Below, piece by piece: positions 46,950-56,366 of a DNA stretch of 64,000 bases. The notes under the pieces were generated by a model. It was not told the origin of the DNA. It worked only from the letters and a program-made list of their open reading frames with translations, and did not search any database. The first letter of the stretch is position 1; each line of letters begins with the position of its first letter. Origin of the DNA: Xenorhabdus indica. GTDB lineage: Bacteria > Pseudomonadota > Gammaproteobacteria > Enterobacterales > Enterobacteriaceae. The DNA is taken from the NCBI RefSeq assembly GCF_014467235.1, contig NZ_NKHP01000018.1, positions 30,779 to 94,778 of the forward strand. Reading direction: 5' to 3'. A program made the translations under genes and the position numbers.

Positions 46950-47485
46950 TCGCTTGCGCCTCCGATACTGTCGTTAATCGGTTTCAATACCTTGCGTTCA
47001 AACCAGCTTAACTTTTCCGGGTCTTCCCCGGCTTTCGTGCCACCCTGTCCGGTTTGTTTTTTAGCCTGAATAGAGCCAGTTGCACGGGCATCGCGTTTTT
47101 CTGCCACCGATAAATGCTCCCGCAAGGTAAACGTCACCTGCCATGCCTGTTTGCCGTCCACCTTACTGGCATCAATCGTGCCCGTAAAAGTTCCGATACG
47201 AAAGTTAATGGCCTGTGCGGTCAGGTTGGCCACCCGGTAGCGTTTCAGGTTACCGCTGTCTTTGGCTTCCGCCAGCGCAAACAGGCGGGACAGGGTTTTC
47301 TGTTCGGTAAAAGGAATAATGCCCATGATACGCAGTTCTTTCGGCTTGATGCCCTGTTCGGCCACGGCGGTACTGGAAGACTGGCCGCTCTGGTCTTGAT
47401 CCTGAAACATCACGGACGGCGTGACCGTCAGGCTTTTTAACGGAATGGCCTCGCCATCAAGGGCGAGGGTGATAATTTGGCTCAT
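46946..47485 (-). CDS. Tail/baseplate-associated protein, unassigned
   Basis: 179 residues (LALDGEAIPLKSLTVTPSVMFQDQDQSGQS; INFRIGTFTGTIDASKVDGKQAWQVTF), with a charged C-terminal tail. Position between a structural gene and the hub suggests a hub-adaptor or tail-tip component. No named family recognised. Overlaps the upstream gene by 29 bases and the hub by 4. Confidence 0.5.
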   Translation of the reverse strand: MSQIITLALDGEAIPLKSLTVTPSVMFQDQDQSGQSSSTAVAEQGIKPKELRIMGIIPFTEQKTLSRLFALAEAKDSGNLKRYRVANLTAQAINFRIGTFTGTIDASKVDGKQAWQVTFTLREHLSVAEKRDARATGSIQAKKQTGQGGTKAGEDPEKLSWFERKVLKPINDSIGGASE

Positions 47486-48182
47486 GGAGCATCCTTTCTA
47501 ATGGGCTGATATCGTCTCCGGCAAACAGGATCGCCAGCGTGTAAACGGCATCCGGTTCGGGGATGTTCTTACGTAATTTTTCTGCCACATGTGCGCCGTT
47601 CCCTTTCCCGGCGAACGCCCAGACCGTGGCAGATTTTCCCGCCAGCCCGCTCATGGCATCAGTGACTTGCTGTAAAGCGGATTGCCGGGCGGAGGTAAAC
47701 GCGGTTAACTGGGATTTTAACCCCGCGATACTGCTGCCTGCGCTGGCCTGTGCTTTGGCTTTGGCGATCAATTGCGCATTGACCGCCAGACGGCTGGCAG
47801 CAGTTGATAAGGGCTGTGGCAGCGGTAAACCACCGCCCAGCTTGCCCGGCAATTGCATTTTAGTTGTTGCCAGACTTTCCGCCGTTTTTGCCATCCGTTT
47901 GACCTGCGCCAGCACAGGCAGCGGCAGTACCGCCGCAAACTGTGCAAGCTGCTGCATAAATTCAGCATGGGTTTTGGCGCAGACCATCAGTATCAGGCTG
48001 TTGATATGGCCCGCACCCGTGAGTTTATTCGCCAGCGTGTCAATGGCGTTCTCCGGGCTTAGGTAACTGCCGCTGTCGGTTTGTTGCCCGATACCATAGA
48101 TAAACGGGTGAACGGGCACAATGGCGGCGGTTATCCCCGATAAATCCGGGGACAGTTGCATTCGTTTACGCTGCCAGTGCAT
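47457..48182 (-). CDS. Tail-cluster hypothetical protein
   Basis: 241 residues from ATG 48182, chosen because it overlaps the previous stop (TAATG). Contains an alanine-rich helical middle (AKAKAQASAGSSIAGLKSQL) and VIPVHPFIYGIG-like N-terminal segment. No family recognised; likely baseplate or hub assembly. Confidence 0.45.
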   Translation of the reverse strand: MHWQRKRMQLSPDLSGITAAIVPVHPFIYGIGQQTDSGSYLSPENAIDTLANKLTGAGHINSLILMVCAKTHAEFMQQLAQFAAVLPLPVLAQVKRMAKTAESLATTKMQLPGKLGGGLPLPQPLSTAASRLAVNAQLIAKAKAQASAGSSIAGLKSQLTAFTSARQSALQQVTDAMSGLAGKSATVWAFAGKGNGAHVAEKLRKNIPEPDAVYTLAILFAGDDISPLERMLHEPNYHPRP

Positions 48183-48835
48183 TATTCGGGTTGCTCCGGC
48201 CAATGGATATCGGGGGCGGTGGAGCAGTCTACCCGATTGAGCATGACGCGGTATTTGCGCCATTCCGTTAAGACTTCCCTTTCTGCTTCAGTAGCAATGT
48301 TCAAATCAACCGCATCCTGACAGATATCAATTTTTTCTCTAACCAGATACAACAATTGACGCTTTTGAGATTCCGCCGTAGCGATATGCTGTTCCTGAGA
48401 AACGGGCGGATTGATATGCAATTCGACCTCTTTGGCAGTCATTTTTTGCATGCTTTTTAATTTTTCACGAATATCGAAAAAGACTGGCGAAATAGCGTCA
48501 TACTCCGCTTTCAATGGCTGATAGGCTGACTGGGCATGATTGAATGCCGCGAAAGCCTCATCGTGTCTCACTGTGGCAGCATCAATTTGCTGATACAGTT
48601 TATCAATCTCACCCTCTGATAACCCGTTTTCAGCCGATTTCTTTAACTGAACGGTTAATTCGTTCAGTTCTGATAAGGCATGTTGTAATTGTGTCCCGGC
48701 ATCAATAAAGGCCGGTTCTTTCTCAGCAATGAGTAGCTCCAATTCAGTGATGCTTTCGACTATTGAAAGTGATTCATTGTCGTATCCCCAGACTGCGTTA
48801 TTTTTATTTTTGTAATAATTCATGTAGCCGCTCAT
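48182..48835 (-). CDS. Tail fibre assembly chaperone (Tfa-like) with coiled-coil N-terminus
   Basis: 217 residues from ATG 48835 (overlapping the fibre stop as TAATG). The C-terminal 65 residues are the Caudo_TAP pattern: [51 protein letters not shown] and DIHWPEQPE. Residues 20-130 are helical and coiled-coil-like ([20 protein letters not shown]), longer than usual. Tfa proteins help fold the fibre tip. Sits directly after its fibre gene. Confidence 0.85.
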   Translation of the reverse strand: MSGYMNYYKNKNNAVWGYDNESLSIVESITELELLIAEKEPAFIDAGTQLQHALSELNELTVQLKKSAENGLSEGEIDKLYQQIDAATVRHDEAFAAFNHAQSAYQPLKAEYDAISPVFFDIREKLKSMQKMTAKEVELHINPPVSQEQHIATAESQKRQLLYLVREKIDICQDAVDLNIATEAEREVLTEWRKYRVMLNRVDCSTAPDIHWPEQPE

Positions 48836-50913
48836 TAGCTTAACTCCAACCATGTAATTAAACGCCCTGAACCAGACGAGATATGCGCCGAATAGGATGA
48901 CCCAGGCGGTACTATCATGAGAGAAGAGGAAGAAAAAGCATTCCCGTTGTAGTTAAATGTCCCCTGGTTTTCGATGCCATTGACACTCACGCCTACTGCA
49001 CACCCATCTCCATACGAGTTTGCCGTCACAACAAAAGCCAGCGCTTTTTCTGTCTTGTTTATGTATGTGGTGCCGAAAGAACGCTGATTTGTCACATCAC
49101 GCCAAGATTGATTGATGCCAAACAGCCTGTCAGTGACGGCTTGCTGACTCATAACCTGTGTTGCAGATGACCCCGTGGCATAAACAACGGATGACTTATC
49201 CAGTTTCACACTGAGGCTGGACGATAATGAGGCGTTGGTGACGTAGTCTGTTATCTCAAGCCAGTCATTCCATGCGCCGTTGCGTGTCTTTCGGGTTCTG
49301 ATGAACATTTTGTTTTCGTAGGCACTGAAAGCAAGCAGCGTAGGCCATGCGTTATGGCCTATTTGCACAACTTTTATCGCGCCGTCAACCGCTGGCGCGT
49401 CAGCCGGGATCGGCAAAATCCCTCGTGTCGCAACACCAAACCCCCCCATTAATTGCTCAGATATCAGTTTTGAGCCATCCAGCACCAGCGGTTCAATATT
49501 GACTTTGAGTCTCAACTTACTGCCGACATTGTCATTTGTTGCGTAACCCGCCAACGCATCCGTGACCGCTTTTTGACTCATCACTTGTGTTGTCGATGAA
49601 CCCGGTGCATGAACAACGGATGACTTATCCAGTTTCACACTGAGGCTGGACGATAATGAGGCGTTGGTGACGTAGTCTGTTATCTCAAGCCAGTCATTCC
49701 ATGCACCGTTGCTCGTCGTTCTGGTTCTGATGAACATTTTATTTTCGTAGGCACTAAAAGCCAATAATGTCGGCCAAGCATTATTGCCTATTTGCACGAT
49801 TTTTATCGCACCGTCAACTGCAGGCGCGTCAGCAGGAAGTGGTGTAATGCCACGTATTGCAATACCAAAGCCGTTCATCAATTGTTCAGATATCAATGCT
49901 GAGCCATTCAACACACTCGGCTCAATGCTGATTTTTTTACTTAACTCTGTCGTTAGTAGGTTCTGACTAGGGACTAGCTCATTACTGCTTCCCAGCCGCC
50001 CCGTGATGTTTGCTCGATCAATTTTTTTATTGAGATCAAGTTGTAACTGATTTTCAAGGGCTTTTAAATTTTGGTCACTTAATGCACCTTTTCTGCGTAA
50101 ATCAATCACATTACCCTGACCATCAATGCAGGCAATGGCAAACACATAATGCGGATACCCTGCTGCATCGATATAGTTTTTCAGCTCATTAGCGACTGTA
50201 ATTTTAACGGCCGTTTTCCATTGACTCACCAAATTACCCTGATAACTAAAATCCGCATACACACGGGTATTGCGCAAGCTGTTTAACGTCTGGTCAAATT
50301 CTAATACCCCGCGTAACCCACCGACATAGGCCAGCCCTTTTTTCACAACGTACTGTTCGCCCTGACGCACCACCGCAAAGCTATCACCGAAGAACGCGGC
50401 TTCCCCGTAACTGTCGGTGTTAATCAGACGCTGCATTTCGTCAATGCCCGTCAAACGCGCAGTAAAATCAATCTGCCATGTTTCCGCCGTGGTCGAGATC
50501 GCGGTTTCTGTTGCCGCGCCGTCAAACTCCAGCAGGAACGAGCGGGTTAACACATTGCCCTGCAAGCCATTGGCGGTTCTGATTTTCTTCTGGGTGGGGG
50601 CATGGGTGATCATCCCAATCACACCGGACGCCTCATTGATAAGACCAATCCAGTTAAAATCAAAGTTGCCGACCTCCGTCCCTAATGTGACGCTGTAAGC
50701 CACCGCGTTCTCACTGGCCAGTCCGGTTTTATTGACTGCCTGACGGTGTACAATTTGATTTGCAGCAGGCAATTTCTCATCACGGCTGATGGGTTGAGCG
50801 GGATCTAAATCCGGTACATACGCGAAAACAAATTCATCCAGTACCACAGGATTGCCTGCGGCCACTTGCTGGGTCTTCCATTTTTCAAAGTCTGTCGTGA
50901 TCACTGAAGACAT
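48835..50913 (-). CDS. Tail fibre protein with duplicated C-terminal module
   Basis: 692 residues. N-terminal 160 residues match the phage tail-collar/DUF3751 fibre base ([42 protein letters not shown]). Two copies of about 143 residues follow ([21 protein letters not shown] and [21 protein letters not shown]; each with [21 protein letters not shown]), encoded by direct repeats 429 bp apart (for example 49192 and 49621). A distinct receptor-binding tip closes the protein. It determines target-cell range. Confidence 0.85.
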   Translation of the reverse strand: MSSVITTDFEKWKTQQVAAGNPVVLDEFVFAYVPDLDPAQPISRDEKLPAANQIVHRQAVNKTGLASENAVAYSVTLGTEVGNFDFNWIGLINEASGVIGMITHAPTQKKIRTANGLQGNVLTRSFLLEFDGAATETAISTTAETWQIDFTARLTGIDEMQRLINTDSYGEAAFFGDSFAVVRQGEQYVVKKGLAYVGGLRGVLEFDQTLNSLRNTRVYADFSYQGNLVSQWKTAVKITVANELKNYIDAAGYPHYVFAIACIDGQGNVIDLRRKGALSDQNLKALENQLQLDLNKKIDRANITGRLGSSNELVPSQNLLTTELSKKISIEPSVLNGSALISEQLMNGFGIAIRGITPLPADAPAVDGAIKIVQIGNNAWPTLLAFSAYENKMFIRTRTTSNGAWNDWLEITDYVTNASLSSSLSVKLDKSSVVHAPGSSTTQVMSQKAVTDALAGYATNDNVGSKLRLKVNIEPLVLDGSKLISEQLMGGFGVATRGILPIPADAPAVDGAIKVVQIGHNAWPTLLAFSAYENKMFIRTRKTRNGAWNDWLEITDYVTNASLSSSLSVKLDKSSVVYATGSSATQVMSQQAVTDRLFGINQSWRDVTNQRSFGTTYINKTEKALAFVVTANSYGDGCAVGVSVNGIENQGTFNYNGNAFSSSSLMIVPPGSSYSAHISSGSGRLITWLELS
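49192..50050 (-). repeat. 429-bp tandem repeat inside the tail fibre gene
   Basis: TGACTTATCCAGTTTCACAC begins at 49192 and again at 49621; sequence is nearly identical over more than 60 bases and similar over the whole period. The exact limits are approximate. Confidence 0.7.
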
Positions 50914-50922
50914 ACTATTTCC

Positions 50923-51579
50923 TTATAATGACGCACCGTAGGTGATATTCGGTGCTGAACTTTCCTTGAGGCGGGCACTGTCACAGACGGCAACGCCTGC
51001 GATATGCCCCACTTTCAATAATAATGGCTGGGTCGGGATGGCAGCGGCATAAGTGCAATATTCAGTACCCACGCTACCCACTCGCATTAACAGTTGGTTT
51101 TTGGCTATCACTTCAAAACGGTAACGGCGGCAGGTGCGGCCATACTGGCGGATGATATTCATCAGCAAATCGGGGTTAGCCGCTATCTGGCTATCACTGA
51201 GACGCAGGATAATCACATCCCAGTCAATGTCCGGCTGGCGTTCCAGTAGTTCCACATAACCCACACCCAGCCGCTCAAAAATGGCAATAAACCCGGCGAT
51301 ACTGCCGGCATCTTTCGCGTTGATAAACGCGTACTTCACCCGCTTGCGAAACAGGGGCAGCGGTTCGCCGTTAAAACGCTGGATATCCCGCTGACAGGCC
51401 AGTACCGATAACAGCGACTCAGTACAGGTTTCGGCGTCCAGTTGCGCCAGTGGCCATGTCAGCCAACCGTAAACCTGTGCCCAGAATACCCGTGCTGCAT
51501 TGAGCAGTTTGGCGGGTTCGCCCTTATCCATCCATGAGGGCAGGGCCAGTCGCTTAAGGCGTTCCGTAAACTCAGACAT
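50923..51579 (-). CDS. Baseplate protein, P2 gpI-like
   Basis: 218 residues (LPSWMDKGEPAKLLNAARVFWAQ ... LLSVLACQRDIQRFNGEPL ... YAFINAKDAGSIAGFIAIFERLG), the pattern of tail protein I/wedge proteins following gpJ. Part of the baseplate wedge. Overlaps the J-like gene by 8 bases and is followed by the fibre. Confidence 0.7.
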   Translation of the reverse strand: MSEFTERLKRLALPSWMDKGEPAKLLNAARVFWAQVYGWLTWPLAQLDAETCTESLLSVLACQRDIQRFNGEPLPLFRKRVKYAFINAKDAGSIAGFIAIFERLGVGYVELLERQPDIDWDVIILRLSDSQIAANPDLLMNIIRQYGRTCRRYRFEVIAKNQLLMRVGSVGTEYCTYAAAIPTQPLLLKVGHIAGVAVCDSARLKESSAPNITYGASL

Positions 51580-52756
51580 TCTTTACCTCCACTGAGAGCG
51601 TTTTCAGCCTCGGCACACTTAAGTCACTGAGAATATCCCTCAGTGAAAAGGTCAGGGATTCAATCTCGCTGAATTCACGGTGGATTTCCCGCCCTAAGTT
51701 GGAAAAGGAAAAGCGCGAGTAGGGCCACGTTTTTTTCACCGCATACTGGCTGTTTTCCCGGAATGCGCAGCGGATCAGGTTTTCCACATCCCGTTTCAGG
51801 GTAGCGATTTGCTCCTGACTGTAGTTCGCCAGACTGACCACAAACAGCGTGACCGCTAAATCATGCTGGGTTTCCGGCATCGGCAGGCACTGCATATCAT
51901 CGCCATGCCCGTGATGGCCCTGATTGGTGATGTAATCGTTGACCGATTCAATAAAGGGCTGACTGGTTACGCCGGAATCTAACAACAGATAGGCATTGGC
52001 TGTACCAGCCCCACGAGGCGCGTCATGCAGAAAGAAGATGCGATCAATGCTTAAGCCCGCCACTGCCGCAATCATGCCCCGATAAACCGCATCGGTATGA
52101 TAGTTACCGACGAGGTTATATTGGTTGCGGCAGCGGTCGCGTAAATCATCATCGGATTCCGCATCCGCACCGGGGGTTAACAGCCAGCCTTCTTCATTTT
52201 GTACCCGTGCAATGCCGGAAACGGCTACAGGCAGGATACGAAAATAACCGGGTGCAAGGTTAAAGGCGCCGCCTGCGGCATCGGCCGCGACAGGCAACAA
52301 GGCACTGCTGACCCCTTCGGCTATCACGACACTTTCCGTGGTGCTGACCCGGTAAATTTCGCCGTTAATGCGCTCAGTCTGGATCACCGTTCCTGCTGGC
52401 ACTGTTACCGCCGAAGCCCCCGCCGCCTTATAGAAACGGATCACGCCCTGTGCGGCAGAAGCAGGCTTGCGTTTCAGGTTGACGCCCCAGGCAAACATAT
52501 CCAGCCATGAACCTGATGCCGTGGCTAAGTACATGTTTTTCAGTGTCACGTTGATTAATGCCTCTTTGAGCCACAGCACCGGGCGCGTGACAAGGGTGTT
52601 AATCAGCCGCCAGAACGGGGACATGCGCGAGGTGTTAGTGATCAGCCCCGCCTCATCCACCACGTTGGCAAAGGCTTTGCTGATATCGGCCTCTGTGGTC
52701 GGCATCCCGCTGTCACGCAACACCTTTTCATAATCAATGGTTGGTTTAGTGTCCAT
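51572..52756 (-). CDS. Baseplate J / gp47 family protein
   Basis: 394 residues from ATG 52756; a start three codons upstream is possible. Typical features: N-terminal helical part (ALINVTLKNMYLATASGSWLD), RFYKAAGASAVTVPAGTVIQTE in the central beta domain, and GADAESDDDLRDRCRNQYNL with a C-terminal VPRLKTLSVEV. Baseplate wedge protein of contractile tails. Confidence 0.88.
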   Translation of the reverse strand: MDTKPTIDYEKVLRDSGMPTTEADISKAFANVVDEAGLITNTSRMSPFWRLINTLVTRPVLWLKEALINVTLKNMYLATASGSWLDMFAWGVNLKRKPASAAQGVIRFYKAAGASAVTVPAGTVIQTERINGEIYRVSTTESVVIAEGVSSALLPVAADAAGGAFNLAPGYFRILPVAVSGIARVQNEEGWLLTPGADAESDDDLRDRCRNQYNLVGNYHTDAVYRGMIAAVAGLSIDRIFFLHDAPRGAGTANAYLLLDSGVTSQPFIESVNDYITNQGHHGHGDDMQCLPMPETQHDLAVTLFVVSLANYSQEQIATLKRDVENLIRCAFRENSQYAVKKTWPYSRFSFSNLGREIHREFSEIESLTFSLRDILSDLSVPRLKTLSVEVKNV

Positions 52757-53081
52757 TTCCCACACTCACATTAATACGGCCAAAATCGTAGGTTTCTGCC
52801 GTGATCCATAATTTGGTCGGTGATTCTTCATTGATGCTGACGGTGCCCGGAATAATCCGCTCATCATTTTCGATTAGAATCACTATTTGAGTCTGAATAT
52901 CCGCCCGTAATGTCGGACTGCGTTCAGCAATTAAATTTGTTGCCAGACCACTTTCAATAATCGCGTGAACACAATCCTGCCCAATAGAAATCCGGTTATT
53001 ACAAAAATGCGGTTCATTCCCTGAATTGAGCGTGAAATCACGCTCATTAATTAATAAATCAATATATTTAGGCTCATCCAT
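52746..53081 (-). CDS. Small baseplate wedge protein (DUF2590 / gpW-gp25-like)
   Basis: 111 residues: DLLINERDFTLNSGNEPHFCNN, SIGQDCVHAIIESGLA and TVSINEESPTKLWITAETYD. The size, position before J and gp25-like pattern fit the sheath-polymerisation-initiating wedge protein. Overlaps both neighbours. Confidence 0.75.
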   Translation of the reverse strand: MDEPKYIDLLINERDFTLNSGNEPHFCNNRISIGQDCVHAIIESGLATNLIAERSPTLRADIQTQIVILIENDERIIPGTVSINEESPTKLWITAETYDFGRINVSVGNGH

Positions 53082-55320
53082 AGGCCACTTGTTCCCATTC
53101 CGTAAATTGATCCGGCGTCATGCCATTGGAAACATTGAATGTCACACTTTCAATGCGGCGGCTGTTATCATTAATAGTCTGTGAATTATTCGCTACTTCA
53201 CTCATCAGGCCATTTCTATTAATACCCAATTTTTTTCCGCCTGTTAATATGCCTTCACTTTCCAACGGATTAACTGATTGCACAGTCTGAGGAATAATTT
53301 GCTGAGATAGAGTTTGGGATTGGCTCTGCAACATATTATTAGGCTGAGTTATCAACTTTTGAGTATTTTTCCCTACTGCTATATTAGAAGCCGTTGTTTT
53401 TTCCATTGGATCATTAATCATTTCTCCAATTACTTTGGCTCCAATAGATCCAATTTCGAAACCGGGAATAAAACTTAATATATCGCCAAGAGCGAAGAAC
53501 ATATTACTCAGAGAAAAATCTTCAAAAAAATTAGATATTTTTTCTGCTGCCAACTCAAATAGACAAACCAGAGCATTAATAAGCTGAATAACCAAATTTA
53601 TTGGAGCCATGATAACTTCAATAGCTCCAGCCACAGCATGACCAAAAGAACGTCCCGCATCAGTGGCACCTTGTAATTCTTCACTGGTGTATTGTATTGG
53701 CGCTAACAAATCAGCAAACCAGCCAAACAGACTCTTAACACACTGCCAAACAATACTGATGACAGAACCAATTGCACCAAATAGGGATACAATTGGAAAA
53801 AGTGCACCACTAGCTTCACCAAAGCCCTGAATAAAACCTTGAATAAAGGCCTTAATGGGTTGCCAGAACTTAATAACTGCAATAACCAACCCAGCGATAA
53901 CAGCAATAATTGCTAATACTGGCCATGTTACGGCAGTAAGTCCAGCCGCTGCCATCCAAGCTGCTATATTGGTGAAAATTAGTGTGGAGCGCAGCCAAGT
54001 TAATGCCGTACTCAACACTGTACTGACTGTTGCCAACACACGGAACTTTCCTGTTAGCAAAGATAATATAAATGCTCCCGTATTCCATACGGCAATCAAT
54101 CCCATCCAAACAAACTTACTGATTCCCATCACTATATTGGCGACAGCCCCCACAACGGCAAAGTTCATAATCACAAGCGTGATATACCCAACCCAACGAG
54201 CGATATTGGGGAACAATTTCATCCAGCGCACCAATACCTGGCTGGTATCGGCGAGCCGGTTAACCAGGGGTTTTATAACCGGCAGTAATGCTGAACCAAT
54301 CAGAATATGCAGGTTTTGCCAGATTGCCTGTAGCCGTTCCCACGGATCAGCCATCTGTGCTGCCATTTCGCGGGTACGTTCCATCCCATCATTTGCACCT
54401 AATGCAGCCATGTTCTTGTTTAACACATTAACATCGTTGAAAAGCGCTTTGACTACCACAGCAGAGTCACCAAATGCTGCTTCAATCTCAGCCTGAGCTT
54501 TCAGATTACCTTCGATGCTTGTACCATATTTGGCCTGGAGTTGTTGCAGCATTTCCGGCATGGAAAGCATCTGGCCGGAAGCATTAACAAAACTCAGTCC
54601 CAGACTTTTCGCTCCACCCGTCGCGACAGATAAAAATGTCTCATAAGCGCGACTGGCATCGCCTCCCAACGTGCTCTGTAACTGCCCCAATACAGCCAAC
54701 TGTTCATCTATCCCAACACCAAAATCTGTTCCTGCTTTACGGGTATTTTCCAGCATCTGTGTCATTTCGGGCATACTGGTGCCGAATGTCTGCGCCATAA
54801 AAATAGCCTTGCCTGACAGCTCCTCAGCAAACTGAAGATGTCCTACGGACTCGGCATGGTCGGAGAACAGGTCAAACATTTTCCCCATATAATTTGCCGC
54901 ATCTGTTGAGCTGGTTTTCAAAGCAACGGCGGTGGTATTGGCAATTTTGGTCATCTGGGGCAATTCCGTTTGCTCCAGCCCTTGTACTGCCTTGTTAATT
55001 TCCGTCGCTGATTTCACAAACTCAATGGCTGATTTGCCATATTGTGAGCTAAAGGTGACAGAATCTTTGGCGATTTTTGCCATAATGCTGCTATCAATTC
55101 CCTGTAATGAGGCTGATTGCAGGGCATCATCCATTTGAATGGCTGGCTCAAGGAAGCTATGCGTTGACCAGAAGGAGTCAGCGATTGTTTTCCCACCCGC
55201 CGAAATTTTGCCAAATGCCTTTTGTGATTCCTCTGCAACGCCAGAGACTGCATTTTTTATACGATCAAGTGGTTCTGTAACCCTATTGATTAGATTTAAT
55301 ATAAAATCGAGCTGACTCAT
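53074..55320 (-). CDS. Tail tape-measure protein (TP901 type)
   Basis: 748 residues. TP901 core near residues 70-320 (FSSQYGKSAIEFVKSATEINKAV; MGKMFDLFSDHAESVGHLQFAEE; GDASRAYETFLSVATGGAKSLG), followed by several hydrophobic segments (residues 350-520). The length fits a tail of about 110 nm by the usual 0.15 nm per residue (inference). Its ATGA start overlaps the stop of the frameshifted chaperone extension, as in P2 E' and T. Confidence 0.88.
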   Translation of the reverse strand: MSQLDFILNLINRVTEPLDRIKNAVSGVAEESQKAFGKISAGGKTIADSFWSTHSFLEPAIQMDDALQSASLQGIDSSIMAKIAKDSVTFSSQYGKSAIEFVKSATEINKAVQGLEQTELPQMTKIANTTAVALKTSSTDAANYMGKMFDLFSDHAESVGHLQFAEELSGKAIFMAQTFGTSMPEMTQMLENTRKAGTDFGVGIDEQLAVLGQLQSTLGGDASRAYETFLSVATGGAKSLGLSFVNASGQMLSMPEMLQQLQAKYGTSIEGNLKAQAEIEAAFGDSAVVVKALFNDVNVLNKNMAALGANDGMERTREMAAQMADPWERLQAIWQNLHILIGSALLPVIKPLVNRLADTSQVLVRWMKLFPNIARWVGYITLVIMNFAVVGAVANIVMGISKFVWMGLIAVWNTGAFILSLLTGKFRVLATVSTVLSTALTWLRSTLIFTNIAAWMAAAGLTAVTWPVLAIIAVIAGLVIAVIKFWQPIKAFIQGFIQGFGEASGALFPIVSLFGAIGSVISIVWQCVKSLFGWFADLLAPIQYTSEELQGATDAGRSFGHAVAGAIEVIMAPINLVIQLINALVCLFELAAEKISNFFEDFSLSNMFFALGDILSFIPGFEIGSIGAKVIGEMINDPMEKTTASNIAVGKNTQKLITQPNNMLQSQSQTLSQQIIPQTVQSVNPLESEGILTGGKKLGINRNGLMSEVANNSQTINDNSRRIESVTFNVSNGMTPDQFTEWEQVAYG

Positions 55321-55511
55321 GGCTCACCTTTTAATGCCAATGCAATTCCATTTGCAGTTGCAATACGCGTATATTCCCAATGTCGATTATCTAACCAAAT
55401 TGCACGGGCTAAATTTTCCGTATCATCATTTTCATTTGGTAAATAATGACGACGCAAAGTTAAGGCTTGCTCGAATAAGCTATTGTCGATAGCCCTAACC
55501 CGTGCATTTAG
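55317..55511 (-). CDS. Frameshift extension of the tail assembly chaperone (E'-like)
   Basis: 64 codons without an own start, in the -1 frame relative to the upstream chaperone: LNARVRAIDNSLFEQALTLR, RHYLPNENDD, TENLARAIWLDNRHWEYTRI, ending TGA inside the tape-measure start. Reached from the upstream gene by slipping at A AAA AAC (55517-55511). The fusion would be about 153 residues, like gpE-E' of P2 and gpG-T of lambda. Confidence 0.8.
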   Translation of the reverse strand, partial: LNARVRAIDNSLFEQALTLRRHYLPNENDDTENLARAIWLDNRHWEYTRIATANGIALALKGEP

Positions 55512-55777
55512 TTTTTTATTTCAATTTCCAGTTTTGGTGCATATTCGGAATTAATTTTTTCAACCAACTGCATTGCTGCACCCGGAATTTGTAACAGTTC
55601 ATCAAGAGCAGGTTTAGAAGCAGACTGAACAATACGTCGCAAATAAGTCACAATCGGCACAATTTTATTATCCATTGTCATGTCATTAATCATGTTATTG
55701 TAAGCGACAATATTGGGTTCAAATTTAATTTCATTTCCGCTAACCATTAAAGTAATCATTTTATTTTCTTTGGTCAT
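55508..55777 (-). CDS. Tail assembly chaperone (E-like)
   Basis: 89 residues (VSGNEIKFEPNIVAYNNMIND; VTYLRRIVQSASKPALDELL; PGAAMQLVEKINSEYAPKLE). Sits between the tube and tape-measure genes. Its last codons are ATA AAA AAC TAA, so a slippery heptamer lies directly before the stop. These chaperones coat the tape measure during assembly. Confidence 0.8.
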   Translation of the reverse strand: MTKENKMITLMVSGNEIKFEPNIVAYNNMINDMTMDNKIVPIVTYLRRIVQSASKPALDELLQIPGAAMQLVEKINSEYAPKLEIEIKN

Positions 55778-55910
55778 GATTTAATTCCTTTCTTTTATCC
55801 ATTGATAGTTTATTCGATTATTTTGATAAGCATCGTCCCTGATGCAATGAGATCCTTAATTACACGAATGTAATAAAAGTTTTCTCATCCTCTTCCATAA
55901 ATATCTGTGT
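55778..55910 (-). other. Spacer between tube and chaperone genes
   Basis: 133 bases, no gene; a stable structure was not recognised. Confidence 0.4.
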
Positions 55911-56366
55911 TTACCCGATCAGATTACGGGTTAATTCTGCTTCGAGATAGGGGATACCATTAATACGCACAAAATCAGGTGAAGTGACAACAAATTTAAT
56001 TTTATGTGTCATCACGCTACCACCTTTAGGGTCAACATCCAGAATATCACTCACGATCAGTTTGCAACCGTAAGCTTCGACTTTCATTTCCTCATTTCCT
56101 GCTTTGGCATACCACATCAGATCAACAGGCTGAATACCGCGCCATGAACCCGCAGCACGCGCTTTCGCTGTCACGATATCCAAATACTTAGTACTGAGTT
56201 CAATTTCACCTTCTGCTGTTACATCACCGGAGATATAACCATCCGGTATGCCCTGTGTTTGGGCAGCGGCTGTATTGTCAGTAACGGACAAACTGACCTT
56301 TTCCGCATGAACCAGATCCCCATCCATATTAAAATCGACCGACTGACCGGAAATACGCTGGCTCAT
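55911..56366 (-). CDS. Tail tube protein (DUF2597 / FII-like)
   Basis: 151 residues: QRISGQSVDFNMDGDLVHAEKVSLSVTDN, GIPDGYISGDVTAEGEIELSTK and CKLIVSDILDVDPKGG. Matches the DUF2597 tube family in position and size. Forms the inner tube. Starts immediately after the sheath stop. Confidence 0.8.
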   Translation of the reverse strand: MSQRISGQSVDFNMDGDLVHAEKVSLSVTDNTAAAQTQGIPDGYISGDVTAEGEIELSTKYLDIVTAKARAAGSWRGIQPVDLMWYAKAGNEEMKVEAYGCKLIVSDILDVDPKGGSVMTHKIKFVVTSPDFVRINGIPYLEAELTRNLIG

